A DNA stretch of 64,000 nucleotides, from NCBI GenBank assembly GCA_963743425.1, contig CAVUPU010000009.1, forward strand, positions 682,001-746,000, in the 5' to 3' direction. The translations under genes and the position numbers were made by a program. Positions 18,001-25,754 of this stretch are shown here, one piece after another (positions within the stretch are counted from its first letter, which is position 1; each line of letters opens with the position of its first letter). The notes under the pieces were generated by a model. That model was not told the origin of the DNA. It saw only the letters and a list, made by a program, of their open reading frames with translations, and ran no database searches. Origin of the DNA: JAJVID01 sp963743425 (GTDB lineage Bacteria; Acidobacteriota; Blastocatellia; RBC074).

Positions 18001-18115
18001 GCCAGTTGAGCAGCAACAGCACGCCGACCGTGGCTGTGAACAAAATGTAGGCGGGCCATTTGCCGGAGTCGGACTTCTCCAGATCTTCGTGCGAAATGTG
18101 TTGGAAGATGATCAT
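15074..18115 (-). CDS. P1B-type metal ATPase fused to HflK
   Basis: 1013 residues. Residues 1-635 are a heavy-metal P-type ATPase: TGES loop near 186-189, metal-site CPC at 281-283, phosphorylation motif DKTGTLT (Asp325), GDGINDAP at 525-532, and a last helix with LLVVLNSLRLL. The N-terminal CxxC metal-binding domain is absent, and the usual SEHP motif reads SEHA (362-365), a notable change in the nucleotide-binding loop. A basic linker leads to a new membrane helix (about 684-702) and a complete HflK-type SPFH domain with coiled coil to the end. The reading frame is continuous and both halves look intact. ATPase export (Zn/Cd/Cu class) is predicted. It is the first gene of an operon with hflC and a second HflK-like gene. 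Confidence 0.88.
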   Translation of the reverse strand: MIIFQHISHEDLEKSDSGKWPAYILFTATVGVLLLLNWLGVFTELWGINTGVWLALVGGWRIFYNSVSALLEKRVTAEMAIAVAVIAALAIGEYFAAAEAVFIMLIGEGLEEYASRRTRSAIQKLIDLAPKTARIKISNANGHEEREVKIAEVSTGDIVIVRPGERLPVDGVIVAGASSINEAPITGESLPADKSPGDSVFAGSVNTAGALEIRATGVGEETTLARIIALIEAAEEKRAPVVRLADRYAKWFLPLLAIAAVATIYFTGDWMRTVAVLLVACPCALILAAPAAVVAAIGRLARDGVLVKSGASLEAAAQVDCLIFDKTGTLTEGRPVITNISSFNGYSENDLLQMAALAEQRSEHAIAQLIVKEARARGLTIAEADEFKIDPGLGVEARANGRRVVAGNRRLMEARQIELGEAVESALDSLELEGHSPVIVAENGVAQGVISVQDRLRDDARHTIHHLHHAGVKRTVMLTGDRERIARSIARAAGVHEVHADLLPQQKVELVGRLKQQKLRVAMVGDGINDAPALACADVGIAMGLTGTDITIEEADIVLMNDRLERLPLLVEVSRATIKVIWQNIWIFAFAINFVSIAAAATGVIGPAAAAAVHQVSALLVVLNSLRLLAYGKVKQSALLKHSRKLVREARHRVRHFTEDRLAAISLHAVRHWFDHHRAQVAKYGLAAVALFYLLTGVTIVGPDELGVVQRFGRRLPSPLWPGPHYRIPWPVEQVTKIKPNRIQVAEIGFRTLGKESALTDAVEPAAYEWNLQHRSGRYERRPDEALMLTGDENLIEVNAVVQYSISSPDKFLFSTSDPDNLIRVAAESALRLLIGQNTLDAALTTGRAEIERGAKAILQARLDEYDSGLRVVAVQLQDTHPSVEVVDAFRNVSSAFEEKSKLINEAESYRNEQLALARGQALARLAEAAGYTSDRANRAEGDAERFKQAVEAFKRSPNVTETRLYLETIEQVLAGKKKMIVDASKFGRRQMLFIDPQGAPIDPSRLAQPNAQ

Positions 18116-18140
18116 CGGAACATTGGCAGACTTGTCATTC

Positions 18141-18956
18141 TTACGTCCTGAGAACTTCGATCATTGCATTCCATTCGGGCAGCAATTCGAGCGTCTGTCC
18201 TGGATTGGCAATGACCCAATCACGCAGTAACGCCCGAAACGCTCCTGGGTTTGCGACGGCCTTGGCGCCAAGCCAGTCAGCCATTCCAGCCAGAATGTCT
18301 TTGCCAGAGAACCAAAGCAAAACGTTCGCTACGTCAGCTACGAAGGCATCATCGAAACGGGAAGTAAAATCATCAAGGGATCTTTGCACAGCGGGCGGAT
18401 CAGTCGTAGCGGTAATGCGGATTCGATGGTCCTTGATGGAATTCAATGCCCATGCGTTGACCGCCGCGGGGTCTAGCGCCAGCGGGAGAGCGATTTCATT
18501 CAGTTCATCAGGCCGCGTTTTCAATTCGTAGTGCGGGGGTAGCGCGCGGCGCACGATGCCAACCGTCCATCTCGCAGCCTCGTAACTTCGGATCTTCCTC
18601 GCGGCTTGACGAAGAGCTTCCTCGACATCGGGAACAGGCCACGCCATTGCTTCACTGACAATCACAGGGTCGATCAAATAATTCTCGATCTCGTGCCTGC
18701 ACCACCGCCAGCCAAATGGAATGCCATTATCCACACTGTCCACTGTGGGCTTCGAGATGTCCACGGGAGGATCAAAATCAAAATCGCGATCGCGGAGATA
18801 GCCCGCAGCGACTTTATTCTCTCGGCGTTCAGCGCGAGCGCGTGGTTTCAGGGAGTTCTTTGAGCCACCCCGTTGCAGGACGGGATCCCCGTGAAGAATC
18901 GGATTGAGCACTTCGGCTTCGAGGTAACCCTCGATGAAGAGTTTGGCTATAGGCAT
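18141..18956 (-). CDS. DUF4435-like TOPRIM-type protein (AriB-like)
   Basis: 271 residues. The N-terminus has a TOPRIM-like acidic pattern (LFIEGYLEAEVL with Glu9, then GYLRDRDFDF with Asp56/Asp58), and there is a HEIENYLIDP motif at 88-97, typical of DUF4435 proteins. In PARIS anti-phage systems a DUF4435 nuclease (AriB) is released by the ATPase AriA and cleaves tRNA. The gene overlaps the ATPase gene by 10 bp in the same AriA-to-AriB order. The match is by motif only; other OLD-like TOPRIM pairs are an alternative. Confidence 0.65.
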   Translation of the reverse strand: MPIAKLFIEGYLEAEVLNPILHGDPVLQRGGSKNSLKPRARAERRENKVAAGYLRDRDFDFDPPVDISKPTVDSVDNGIPFGWRWCRHEIENYLIDPVIVSEAMAWPVPDVEEALRQAARKIRSYEAARWTVGIVRRALPPHYELKTRPDELNEIALPLALDPAAVNAWALNSIKDHRIRITATTDPPAVQRSLDDFTSRFDDAFVADVANVLLWFSGKDILAGMADWLGAKAVANPGAFRALLRDWVIANPGQTLELLPEWNAMIEVLRT

Positions 18957-20035
18957 CGGGTCCCCTTGACCAAACGAACTTCCTGCTCGTTAGGAATGGC
19001 CGACGAGAGAAACTCGGAATGTGTCGTAATGAGGAATTGGCAATCCGGTCCGATCTTTGGCAAAGCCGCTAGGAGCCTTTGCTGCTCAGGCGGATGTAAG
19101 TGCAGTTCTAATTCATCGATCAGCACAATCGAGCGTTTAATATCGAGTCGAACAAACTCGTAGACCAGCGGGAAAACGGCCTGTTCTCCTGACGACATTT
19201 CAGCGAGGTCATATACTCGGTCATCACGGTCAATCAGGAAGTAAAAGTCATTCGCTCGTGGAGTGGTGACCCCAACGCGTGGCTTGAGCCCGACAAATCG
19301 TGCGCCAGGAAAGACAGTCCCGAAGAGATGCTGCAACAAAGGAATGAAGTCCTTCCCATGCCGTCCCGGCGTCGTGTGGAAACCCCACCATCCGACAAGG
19401 TACTCTCGAAGTTGTTCGACGCCCGCCTGCCACCCTTCACGCTTCAGACCTTCGCCATCCATGTCATCAGCCATTAAGGAACCGAGGTTGCGATGCTGAT
19501 CGAACCAGAAAATGTCACCGAGCTTCGCGAAACTGTCCTTCAACTCGGGCCGTGTGTCCCTCAGCGCCTTGACGTAGTAACGACCGAGGAATTGGTTAAC
19601 TGCCTCGAAGCCTTGGGGAGAATTCACACGCCCTTTCTCGAACCTCAGTTTTACTTCGGGATGCTGCGACGGCGGCACAATTTTCATAAGCTGTCTGCGG
19701 TCAGACGGTAGAGATTCCTGCCAGGCCGCGAACAGCTCGCTGGTCAACGTGACTTCCTCCGGTTCAAAGGCAACCTCAAGTTCAACAAAAGTTGGACCGA
19801 GGCTGGGTACGCGCTCTGGGAGGAAGCCATGCCAATTGAACGAAGCCATATCGCCTGTGCGGCGTGTCGCTAATGAAAGTGTTAATGCAATTGCCTGGAG
19901 GATGCTTGTTTTTCCGCTGCCATTGGCGCCCAACAGCGCTGTGAGCGGGCGAGGAGCATGCGAGGCGGTCTCCATTGAAAACTCCACCTCTCGAACACCT
20001 TTGAAATTCCTGATTACTACTTTCTTGAGCTTCAT
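18947..20035 (-). CDS. ABC-type AAA ATPase (AAA_15/21, AriA-like)
   Basis: 362 residues, start with AAGGAATCTCC upstream. Motifs in order are Walker A GANGSGKTS (36-44), signature SSGEQ (281-285), Walker B IVLIDELELH (Asp307, Glu308) and H-loop TTHSEF (His339). There is no long coiled coil, so this is a compact SMC/OLD-like ATPase of the kind that senses phage factors in PARIS and related systems. It overlaps the DUF4435-like gene, indicating translational coupling. Confidence 0.8.
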   Translation of the reverse strand: MKLKKVVIRNFKGVREVEFSMETASHAPRPLTALLGANGSGKTSILQAIALTLSLATRRTGDMASFNWHGFLPERVPSLGPTFVELEVAFEPEEVTLTSELFAAWQESLPSDRRQLMKIVPPSQHPEVKLRFEKGRVNSPQGFEAVNQFLGRYYVKALRDTRPELKDSFAKLGDIFWFDQHRNLGSLMADDMDGEGLKREGWQAGVEQLREYLVGWWGFHTTPGRHGKDFIPLLQHLFGTVFPGARFVGLKPRVGVTTPRANDFYFLIDRDDRVYDLAEMSSGEQAVFPLVYEFVRLDIKRSIVLIDELELHLHPPEQQRLLAALPKIGPDCQFLITTHSEFLSSAIPNEQEVRLVKGTRCL

Positions 20036-20147
20036 GGAGATTCCTTTGTTTCCACTTGTGGTTAATGGTCACTGATCAATCCGACCACAGCGCATGTTGT
20101 GTATACTTATGCGCACATCACGACGGAATGAGTATTCTGGCTGACTC

Positions 20148-21853
20148 CTATTTGCGCCGCAAGGTTGAGACGACCGGCAGGATCAGCGCAGATGGATGCT
20201 GTCTGTCGGTATAGACACTATTGGTAGCGACCAGGCCGGCGCCCTTGCGATACATCGGCCCGCCGTCGTTGAGGTTGAGCGCATACTTCGGATAATTCGA
20301 CGACGAGATGATCAGCCGCGCGCGATGCCCTTTCAGAAACGTCAACGCCGTGTTGTTCAGCTCAATCGTGACCGGATAGACCTCACCCGGCTTCATCAAC
20401 TCTTCCTTCGAGGTCGTATTGCGGAAGCGCATGCGCCGGACGCCTTCCGTGACGAGCATCGAACGGCCATCCGGATAGACGTCGGTCAGAATCGCTGTGA
20501 AGTCTGTGTCTGTCCGATCTGAAGAGACGAATAATTTCACCTTCACTTTGCCTGCAATCGCCAGGTCTTTCTCGATCGCGGGCGTGCTGAAGACCAACAC
20601 GTCGCTGCGGCTTTCAACCTTCTCTCGCTGATCCGCAGGGCCGGGTTGCAATTCGGGCGTCAGCACGTGGCCGCCGACGGTCGGCGCGGGATTGGAAGGG
20701 TCGTAACGAAATGTGAGCGGCTCGGCATTTCCCTTCGGCGCTTGCGTCGAAAGCGTCTTATCGCCGCCGAGGTAATACTCCTGCTCGCGGCTTCCTTTCG
20801 GCGGCCAGGCCTCAGTCGTGCGCCACTCGTTCGCGCCCATTTGAAAATACGTGATCGGCGCTTCGGATTTGTCGAAGCCGTTTGGAATTCCTCTGACCCA
20901 GTGATCCATGAACGCCCGCGCCTTCTTCATGCCGAACAGATGCGCGGTTGGAAATTCGAACTGGCCGTTCTTTACCTGGTCAATACCGTGAACCCACGGC
21001 CCGATAATCAGCCGGCTGTGCGCGCGCGCCTTTTCGCCGCCTTTCGCGCGTACTGTCTCGAACGCCGCGATTACTCCGTCCGCGTAGATGTCATACCAGC
21101 CGCCAATAAAAAGCATCGGCGCGCGAAAGTCATCGCTTTTGACGAAGGTTGCGGCAGCCGTTTGCCATGCTTCGTTCTTCACTGAGCGCGCAGCCAGGTT
21201 ATCGCGAATCGTCGCGCCGAATCCGATTCGACTCAGCATCAGCGCGAACTCTTCCCACATCACGCCGCCGGGAAAGTATGTCTCGTAATCTAGATTGAGC
21301 GGCATCACGATGGGCACGGCGCAGACCAGATTCGGCGGATTTTCTCTGGCGGTTTCATATTGCACCCGGCCCAGCGCCGAAAGCCCCCAGGTAGCCACCT
21401 TGCCGTTCGACCATTCCTGCTTCACGATCCAGGCGATAGTGTCAAAGCCGTCTTGCCCGATGTTCGGCTGCTTGCCGGGAACCTGCGCGCTCTGCGAAGC
21501 GAATTTGCCGCGCCAATCTATGACGACGAAAGCGTAGTTCGGATCAGTGAAGAGCGAATTCGCTCCCCAACGGCCTTCGCCCTGCCACCAGGAGCGCATC
21601 GGAGTTTTGTTGTACGGCGTCTGAATCAGCACGACCGGATGTTTGCCGCCGCTTTTGGGCAGGTAGATGTCCGCCGCCAGCGACTGGCCGTCGCGCATCG
21701 GTATTTGCGCTGTGCGGCCAATGAACGCAGCCGCAGAGGCGGGAGAAACGATTGCTGATCAGTCGCCGGGGATTGCTGCCGAGCTGTCAGCGGCGCGACC
21801 CACGCGAGCGCGGCGAAGGCGATCAAAAACATCATCAGTGCTTGTCGCTTCAT
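20148..21853 (-). CDS. CocE/NonD-family secreted hydrolase, frameshifted near the N-terminus
   Basis: The main frame (20148-21698 and a little upstream) has the alpha/beta-hydrolase core beginning PMRDGQSLAADIYLPKSGGK, a nucleophile elbow WGLSALG, and the C-terminal jelly-roll domain of X-Pro dipeptidyl-peptidase/cocaine-esterase proteins. The true start is ATG at 21853 with GAGGAGAAAATC upstream; it encodes a signal peptide (MKRQALMMFLIAFAALAW to PLTARQQ). The signal peptide and mature part are in different frames, with a stop in the mature frame, so one base is gained or lost near 21730-21780. Such enzymes hydrolyse esters, amides or beta-lactam side chains. Either the gene is broken or the sequence has an indel error. 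Confidence 0.85.
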
Positions 21854-22261
21854 GATTTTCTCCTCGAAAATGTGAGACAAGTGGCGTCTTGAATCATTAC
21901 CCATATGTTTTCGTCTTTTGCGCCGGAGGCGCGACGAGCGTTTAGGCGGGGGCTGGGATACTGCCGGGAATCCCGTCAAAATTAGCCTTTGCGCCCCGGC
22001 AGCGGCGCGGACCGAAGCGCGTGTGGAAGAAATTTCGTTGTTCAGAGTTCCGCCCAAGCTCCTGTCGGGGTGCGATGCATCGGCGCTCGGATTTCCGGCG
22101 GTTCCACCGAGCTTGGCGAATCTCCATCGCCCATACGGGTCGATAAAGCAGGAATCGCCGAACGCGACAAATCTGGCGCTCCGAATCAAGGAATTGCCAG
22201 CGTGTTCCCAAACGTCCATTGCTCCAACGGCTGCCGTCAAATTGTGAGATTGCCAAGCGGA
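21854..22261. other. 408-bp gap with no convincing gene
   Basis: Minus-strand frames here read through but show no family, and composition is not codon-like in any single frame. The block is GC-rich, with runs such as GCGGGGGCTGGGATACTGCC. It could be an interspersed repeat. Confidence 0.4.
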
Positions 22262-22882
22262 TCACTTCGGAATCTTCTTCTCATAGCTTTCGTCCAGCCC
22301 CGGCATGAAATACGGCCCGCCCGCCGCCATCTGCCCATTGAGAAAGACGACGTGGCTGGAGATGGTCAGGCTCTGGCGCAGGTCGAGCGCGGCTTTGCAC
22401 TTCTCCCAATCGGGGCCGTTGCCGCCGTGGCGAACCGTCTCGCGCGTCGCCCGCCAATGCTCGACGCTGGCGTAGCGGGTCATCAGATAGACTTCATCGT
22501 AATCCTTGCTCGCCTGCGGCCCGCCGGCGACGCCTTCCGGCGTGACGACCTTCCACATTCCGACGATGCGCGCGCCGATCTTCTCGAAGTAAGGCCAGAC
22601 GCCATCGACGCTGGCCTTGAGGAACTGATCGAACGCGCCCTTTTTGATCTTGAAGTATCGCAATGTCACGACCTCTTCGCCCGGCTGCGCCACATTGTTG
22701 CGCACAGGGCGCGGTTGGTCGGGGTTCTGAACCTGATCGAGTCCGCCTCTGAAAGGTTTGTCCTGCGACCTGGTCTCAGGCTGTCCCGATTGACCTTGCC
22801 CGAAGGCCGAAGCGCAGGCAAGCGTCAGGATAGCCAGTAGCGGAAAAACCCGATGGGCATAACGGATGAATAGACTTTGCAT
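22262..22882 (-). CDS. Secreted NIPSNAP-like alpha/beta-barrel protein
   Basis: 206 residues. A signal peptide ends near ASAFGQ (residue 29). A Gln/Pro-rich stretch follows, then a ferredoxin-like dimeric alpha+beta barrel with VVTLRYFKIKKGAFDQFLKA, GMWKVVTP and YLMTRYASVEHWRATRE, resembling NIPSNAP-family domains. No catalytic motif is apparent and the function is unknown. The ribosome site is GGGAGCGCAAC. It lies in a minus-strand run of secreted hydrolases (sulfatase, M28-like, CocE), which suggests a role in degrading an external compound, though that is inference. Confidence 0.65.
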   Translation of the reverse strand: MQSLFIRYAHRVFPLLAILTLACASAFGQGQSGQPETRSQDKPFRGGLDQVQNPDQPRPVRNNVAQPGEEVVTLRYFKIKKGAFDQFLKASVDGVWPYFEKIGARIVGMWKVVTPEGVAGGPQASKDYDEVYLMTRYASVEHWRATRETVRHGGNGPDWEKCKAALDLRQSLTISSHVVFLNGQMAAGGPYFMPGLDESYEKKIPK

Positions 22883-22930
22883 GTTGCGCTCCCTTTTCGT
22901 TTAACCCGGCGTCAGCGTCTGGCGCAAATT

Positions 22931-24160
22931 TTATGGCTTTCCTTCTGACGCAAGCGCCAGCGCAAGTTTGACAAACGCTCTGGCGTAAGCGGCGACGGCG
23001 TTCACATCAACCGCTTCCGGCCAGCGGTCGGCCGGGTGATGAAACAGCCCGTTGCGTCCGACTATGGAAATGTAACGGCCTCCGCCGCGCTGAATGTTGC
23101 GCGCTTCGCCGAATGGGACGAAACCGCGCGGCATGACTTCGTCAACTTTGGCGGACTCGGCTTTCATCGCTGCGACCGTCAGTTGATCGAACTCCTCAGA
23201 GGAAGTTTGCAATCGCATTCCCGGTTCAATCGCCGCGCCGATATTTGCGCCCAGGTGAATCCAGACCTGAGCGTCTTTCACGAGCGCGCGCCGCTGTTCG
23301 ATGAAATGATCCAGGCCCAGGTGTCCCAACTCGTGCCCGCTGGAAGCGACAAACAGGCAATCGCGCGCGGGCCTGGCCTCGGCCAGCGCGCGCATCATCT
23401 CCAGCCAACAGACCAGCCCGCCGCCGCGCTCGCTCGCGCAATGGAGCCAACCGCTGCGCGGAGTCATCACGACCAGCGGCGCCAGACTCGCGTCAGCGCC
23501 TTTGATCTTCGCCGTGACGTTGAACGCCCGCGCCCGCGTGCGCGCGACTTTCGCGACGAAAGTTGCGGCGGCTCTCTTTTCCGCCTGCGCCTTCAGCCAC
23601 TCAAGCTCTGCGCTGGAAACCTGCAAAATCGGGGGCCCATAAGGTTCGTTGAAATGGGAGGCGTTGATCGGGGATAGCCCGGGACGCGCGCCGCGCGTGA
23701 CGAGAACGATGGCGCGATGGCGGGCTTCACGACGCATCTTCGCGTAAGCCGGAACATACTCGGCGTTCGGCGTAGCTTCGGCCAGTCCGATCTCAGCCTC
23801 GCTGTCGAGCGGGCCAATCCGTCCGCCCACCCCGTCTGCATCGGTAAATCCACTGTCAAAGATCGGCAGCCCCTCGATGCGCCGCTCGCCGATTTGCAGA
23901 TAACACGAGCGCGGATCAACACGATTGAGCGTGAACGGCTCAAGCGACGGCGTGACGCCGCATTGCCGCGTCTGCCGGGCAAGCCAGCGCGCCGATTGTT
24001 CATCGACCTGCGTTCCGGTTCGGTGAATGCCCTGCTGATCGTATTCACGGATGACCCGGGCGCCGCGCCGTGGTAAATCAGTCGCGGTTGACTCGCTCGC
24101 GTTGAGCGTCATTGCGCCCGTCGCCGCTGCCGCCTGTTTCAGAAAACTGCGTCGGAGCAT
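22931..24160 (-). CDS. Tat-exported M28-like peptidase homologue, divergent active site
   Basis: About 409 residues. The ATG at 24160 follows GGGGAGAGAGAGATT and gives a Tat signal (LRRSFLKQAAAATGA); the upstream TTG/ATG at 24187 would overlap the sulfatase gene. The fold pattern matches M28 aminopeptidases, but the usual metal ligands look changed: the His-x-Asp segment reads MTPRSGW, the Asp-bearing DDNGSG segment reads SERGGG, and the EE pair reads HE in SSGHELGHLGL. A late HHPADRW may keep the last His. It may be a non-catalytic or differently metallated relative. It lies 18 bp after the sulfatase stop. Confidence 0.75.
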   Translation of the reverse strand: MLRRSFLKQAAAATGAMTLNASESTATDLPRRGARVIREYDQQGIHRTGTQVDEQSARWLARQTRQCGVTPSLEPFTLNRVDPRSCYLQIGERRIEGLPIFDSGFTDADGVGGRIGPLDSEAEIGLAEATPNAEYVPAYAKMRREARHRAIVLVTRGARPGLSPINASHFNEPYGPPILQVSSAELEWLKAQAEKRAAATFVAKVARTRARAFNVTAKIKGADASLAPLVVMTPRSGWLHCASERGGGLVCWLEMMRALAEARPARDCLFVASSGHELGHLGLDHFIEQRRALVKDAQVWIHLGANIGAAIEPGMRLQTSSEEFDQLTVAAMKAESAKVDEVMPRGFVPFGEARNIQRGGGRYISIVGRNGLFHHPADRWPEAVDVNAVAAYARAFVKLALALASEGKP

Positions 24161-24177
24161 AATCTCTCTCTCCCCGC

Positions 24178-25638
24178 TCAGATACAAATCTTCAACCGAA
24201 CTCCCTCAAACTCCCAGGCGCCTTGCGCCTCACGGCACGGCCACATCGGCTGTTTCAATCCCGCTTCCCATTTGGCGAACTCTTTCTTCAACTGCTCGAC
24301 GATCTCCGGCCTTTCTTTGGCCAGGTTCTTCTGCTCGCCGAGGTCTTTCGACAGATCGAACAGCCATACCTGATCGCCCGCCATAAACATCTTCCAGTTG
24401 CCTTTGCGGATCGCCGAGTTAGGGCTGTTGCGCCAGCAAAGCGCGTCGTGCGGCGCGGCTTTGTTTTTGCCCAGCAGATACGGCATCAAATCCACGCCAT
24501 CATACGGACGATCTTTCGGCATTTCGCCGCCCGCCAGATTGACCGCTGTGGGAAACAGATCGAGCGTGCTGATCGCTTTGTCGTAAACCATTCCGGCTTT
24601 CAGCTTCGCCGGATATTGCATGGCGAACGGCACGCGGAACCCCCCTTCCAGATGCGTCAGCTTGCCGTAACGCAGCGGATCGTTCGTGCAGGCTCCGGTA
24701 TAAGTCGCGCAGCCGTTGTCGCTGCTGAACACAACCAGCGTGTCTTTCTCCAATCCCGTCTCGCGCAGCTTGCTCAGAATCGCGCCCACGGCGTCATCGA
24801 GCGCGCTGACCATCGCGGCGTAAATCTGGCGACGTTCGTCTTTGATGTGCGGGAAACGATCCATGTACTTCTTCGTCGCCTGCAACGGCGTGTGCGGCGC
24901 GTTGAAAGGGGCGTACAGGAAGAACGGTTCGCTCTTGTGGCGTTCGATGAAAGCGACGGCCTCGCGCGCGAAGGCGTCGGTCAGGTATTCGTTCTCTTCG
25001 ACGGCTGATTGATCGCGCAGCACGGGATTCCGCGGATTGCGGGGCCACGCGGCTGCGCCTTCGCTCGCTGTCGTCGCGCTCTTCACGCTATCCAGTTTCG
25101 GATCAATGTAAGAGTTGGCGCCGAACAGAAAGCCGAAGTATTCATCAAAGCCGCGTTTATTCGGGTGAAATTTTTCGTGCATGCCGAGATGCCATTTGCC
25201 GACCATCCCGGTTTTGTATCCGGCTTTTTTCATCGCGTCGGCCAGCGTGATCTCGGTTGTCGGCAAGCCCATCTCCCTGTTGTTGAGGGCGCGCTGCAAA
25301 GCCCCGGCGTTGAATTCAAAACCGAAGCGATGCTGGTAACGTCCCGTCATCAACCCTGCGCGCGACGGGCTGCACACTGGCGCGGTGACGTAGCCGCTGG
25401 TGAACAACACGCCTTTGTTCGCAATTGAATTGATGTTCGGCGTGGGGATATCTTTGCAGCCGTACAAGCCCGTGTCGCAATAACCGAGGTCGTCGCCGAG
25501 GATGATGACGACGTTCGGTTTGCGCGCAGCCTGGTTGTTCGGTTGACCGCTGCGCCGCTGCGCCGTTACGGCAGTGACGCTGACGAGGGTTGCGACAATC
25601 AGGCAACTTACGATCAGCCGGAATGTTTTTCGCTTCAT
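24178..25638 (-). CDS. Secreted sulfatase (arylsulfatase type)
   Basis: 486 residues. The signal peptide ends near VTAQ (residue 27). The formylglycine site is CSPSR at 25360-25374 (CxPxR, Cys converted to formylglycine by an FGE enzyme), in the usual PVCSPSRAGLMTGR context. Metal ligands are seen in ILGDDLGYCDTG and later SSDNGC. It hydrolyses sulfate esters in the periplasm or outside. The strong Shine-Dalgarno AGGAGGTTAAAGC fixes the start. It is the first gene of a short minus-strand run with the M28-like gene. Confidence 0.93.
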   Translation of the reverse strand: MKRKTFRLIVSCLIVATLVSVTAVTAQRRSGQPNNQAARKPNVVIILGDDLGYCDTGLYGCKDIPTPNINSIANKGVLFTSGYVTAPVCSPSRAGLMTGRYQHRFGFEFNAGALQRALNNREMGLPTTEITLADAMKKAGYKTGMVGKWHLGMHEKFHPNKRGFDEYFGFLFGANSYIDPKLDSVKSATTASEGAAAWPRNPRNPVLRDQSAVEENEYLTDAFAREAVAFIERHKSEPFFLYAPFNAPHTPLQATKKYMDRFPHIKDERRQIYAAMVSALDDAVGAILSKLRETGLEKDTLVVFSSDNGCATYTGACTNDPLRYGKLTHLEGGFRVPFAMQYPAKLKAGMVYDKAISTLDLFPTAVNLAGGEMPKDRPYDGVDLMPYLLGKNKAAPHDALCWRNSPNSAIRKGNWKMFMAGDQVWLFDLSKDLGEQKNLAKERPEIVEQLKKEFAKWEAGLKQPMWPCREAQGAWEFEGVRLKICI

Positions 25639-25754
25639 GCTTTAACCTCCTACTTAAGGAATGACCTGCTTCCCGGTCAGAAAATCAATGTCGGGATTCT
25701 CGCCGATAAACGCTCTCGTTGCGAAAGCCTCCGCGTAACTCGCCTTTTCGGATG

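Noticed and set aside
21989..22840. 283-codon plus-strand frame
   Set aside because: Antisense to the NIPSNAP-like gene and extends into a featureless gap; no motifs or ribosome site.
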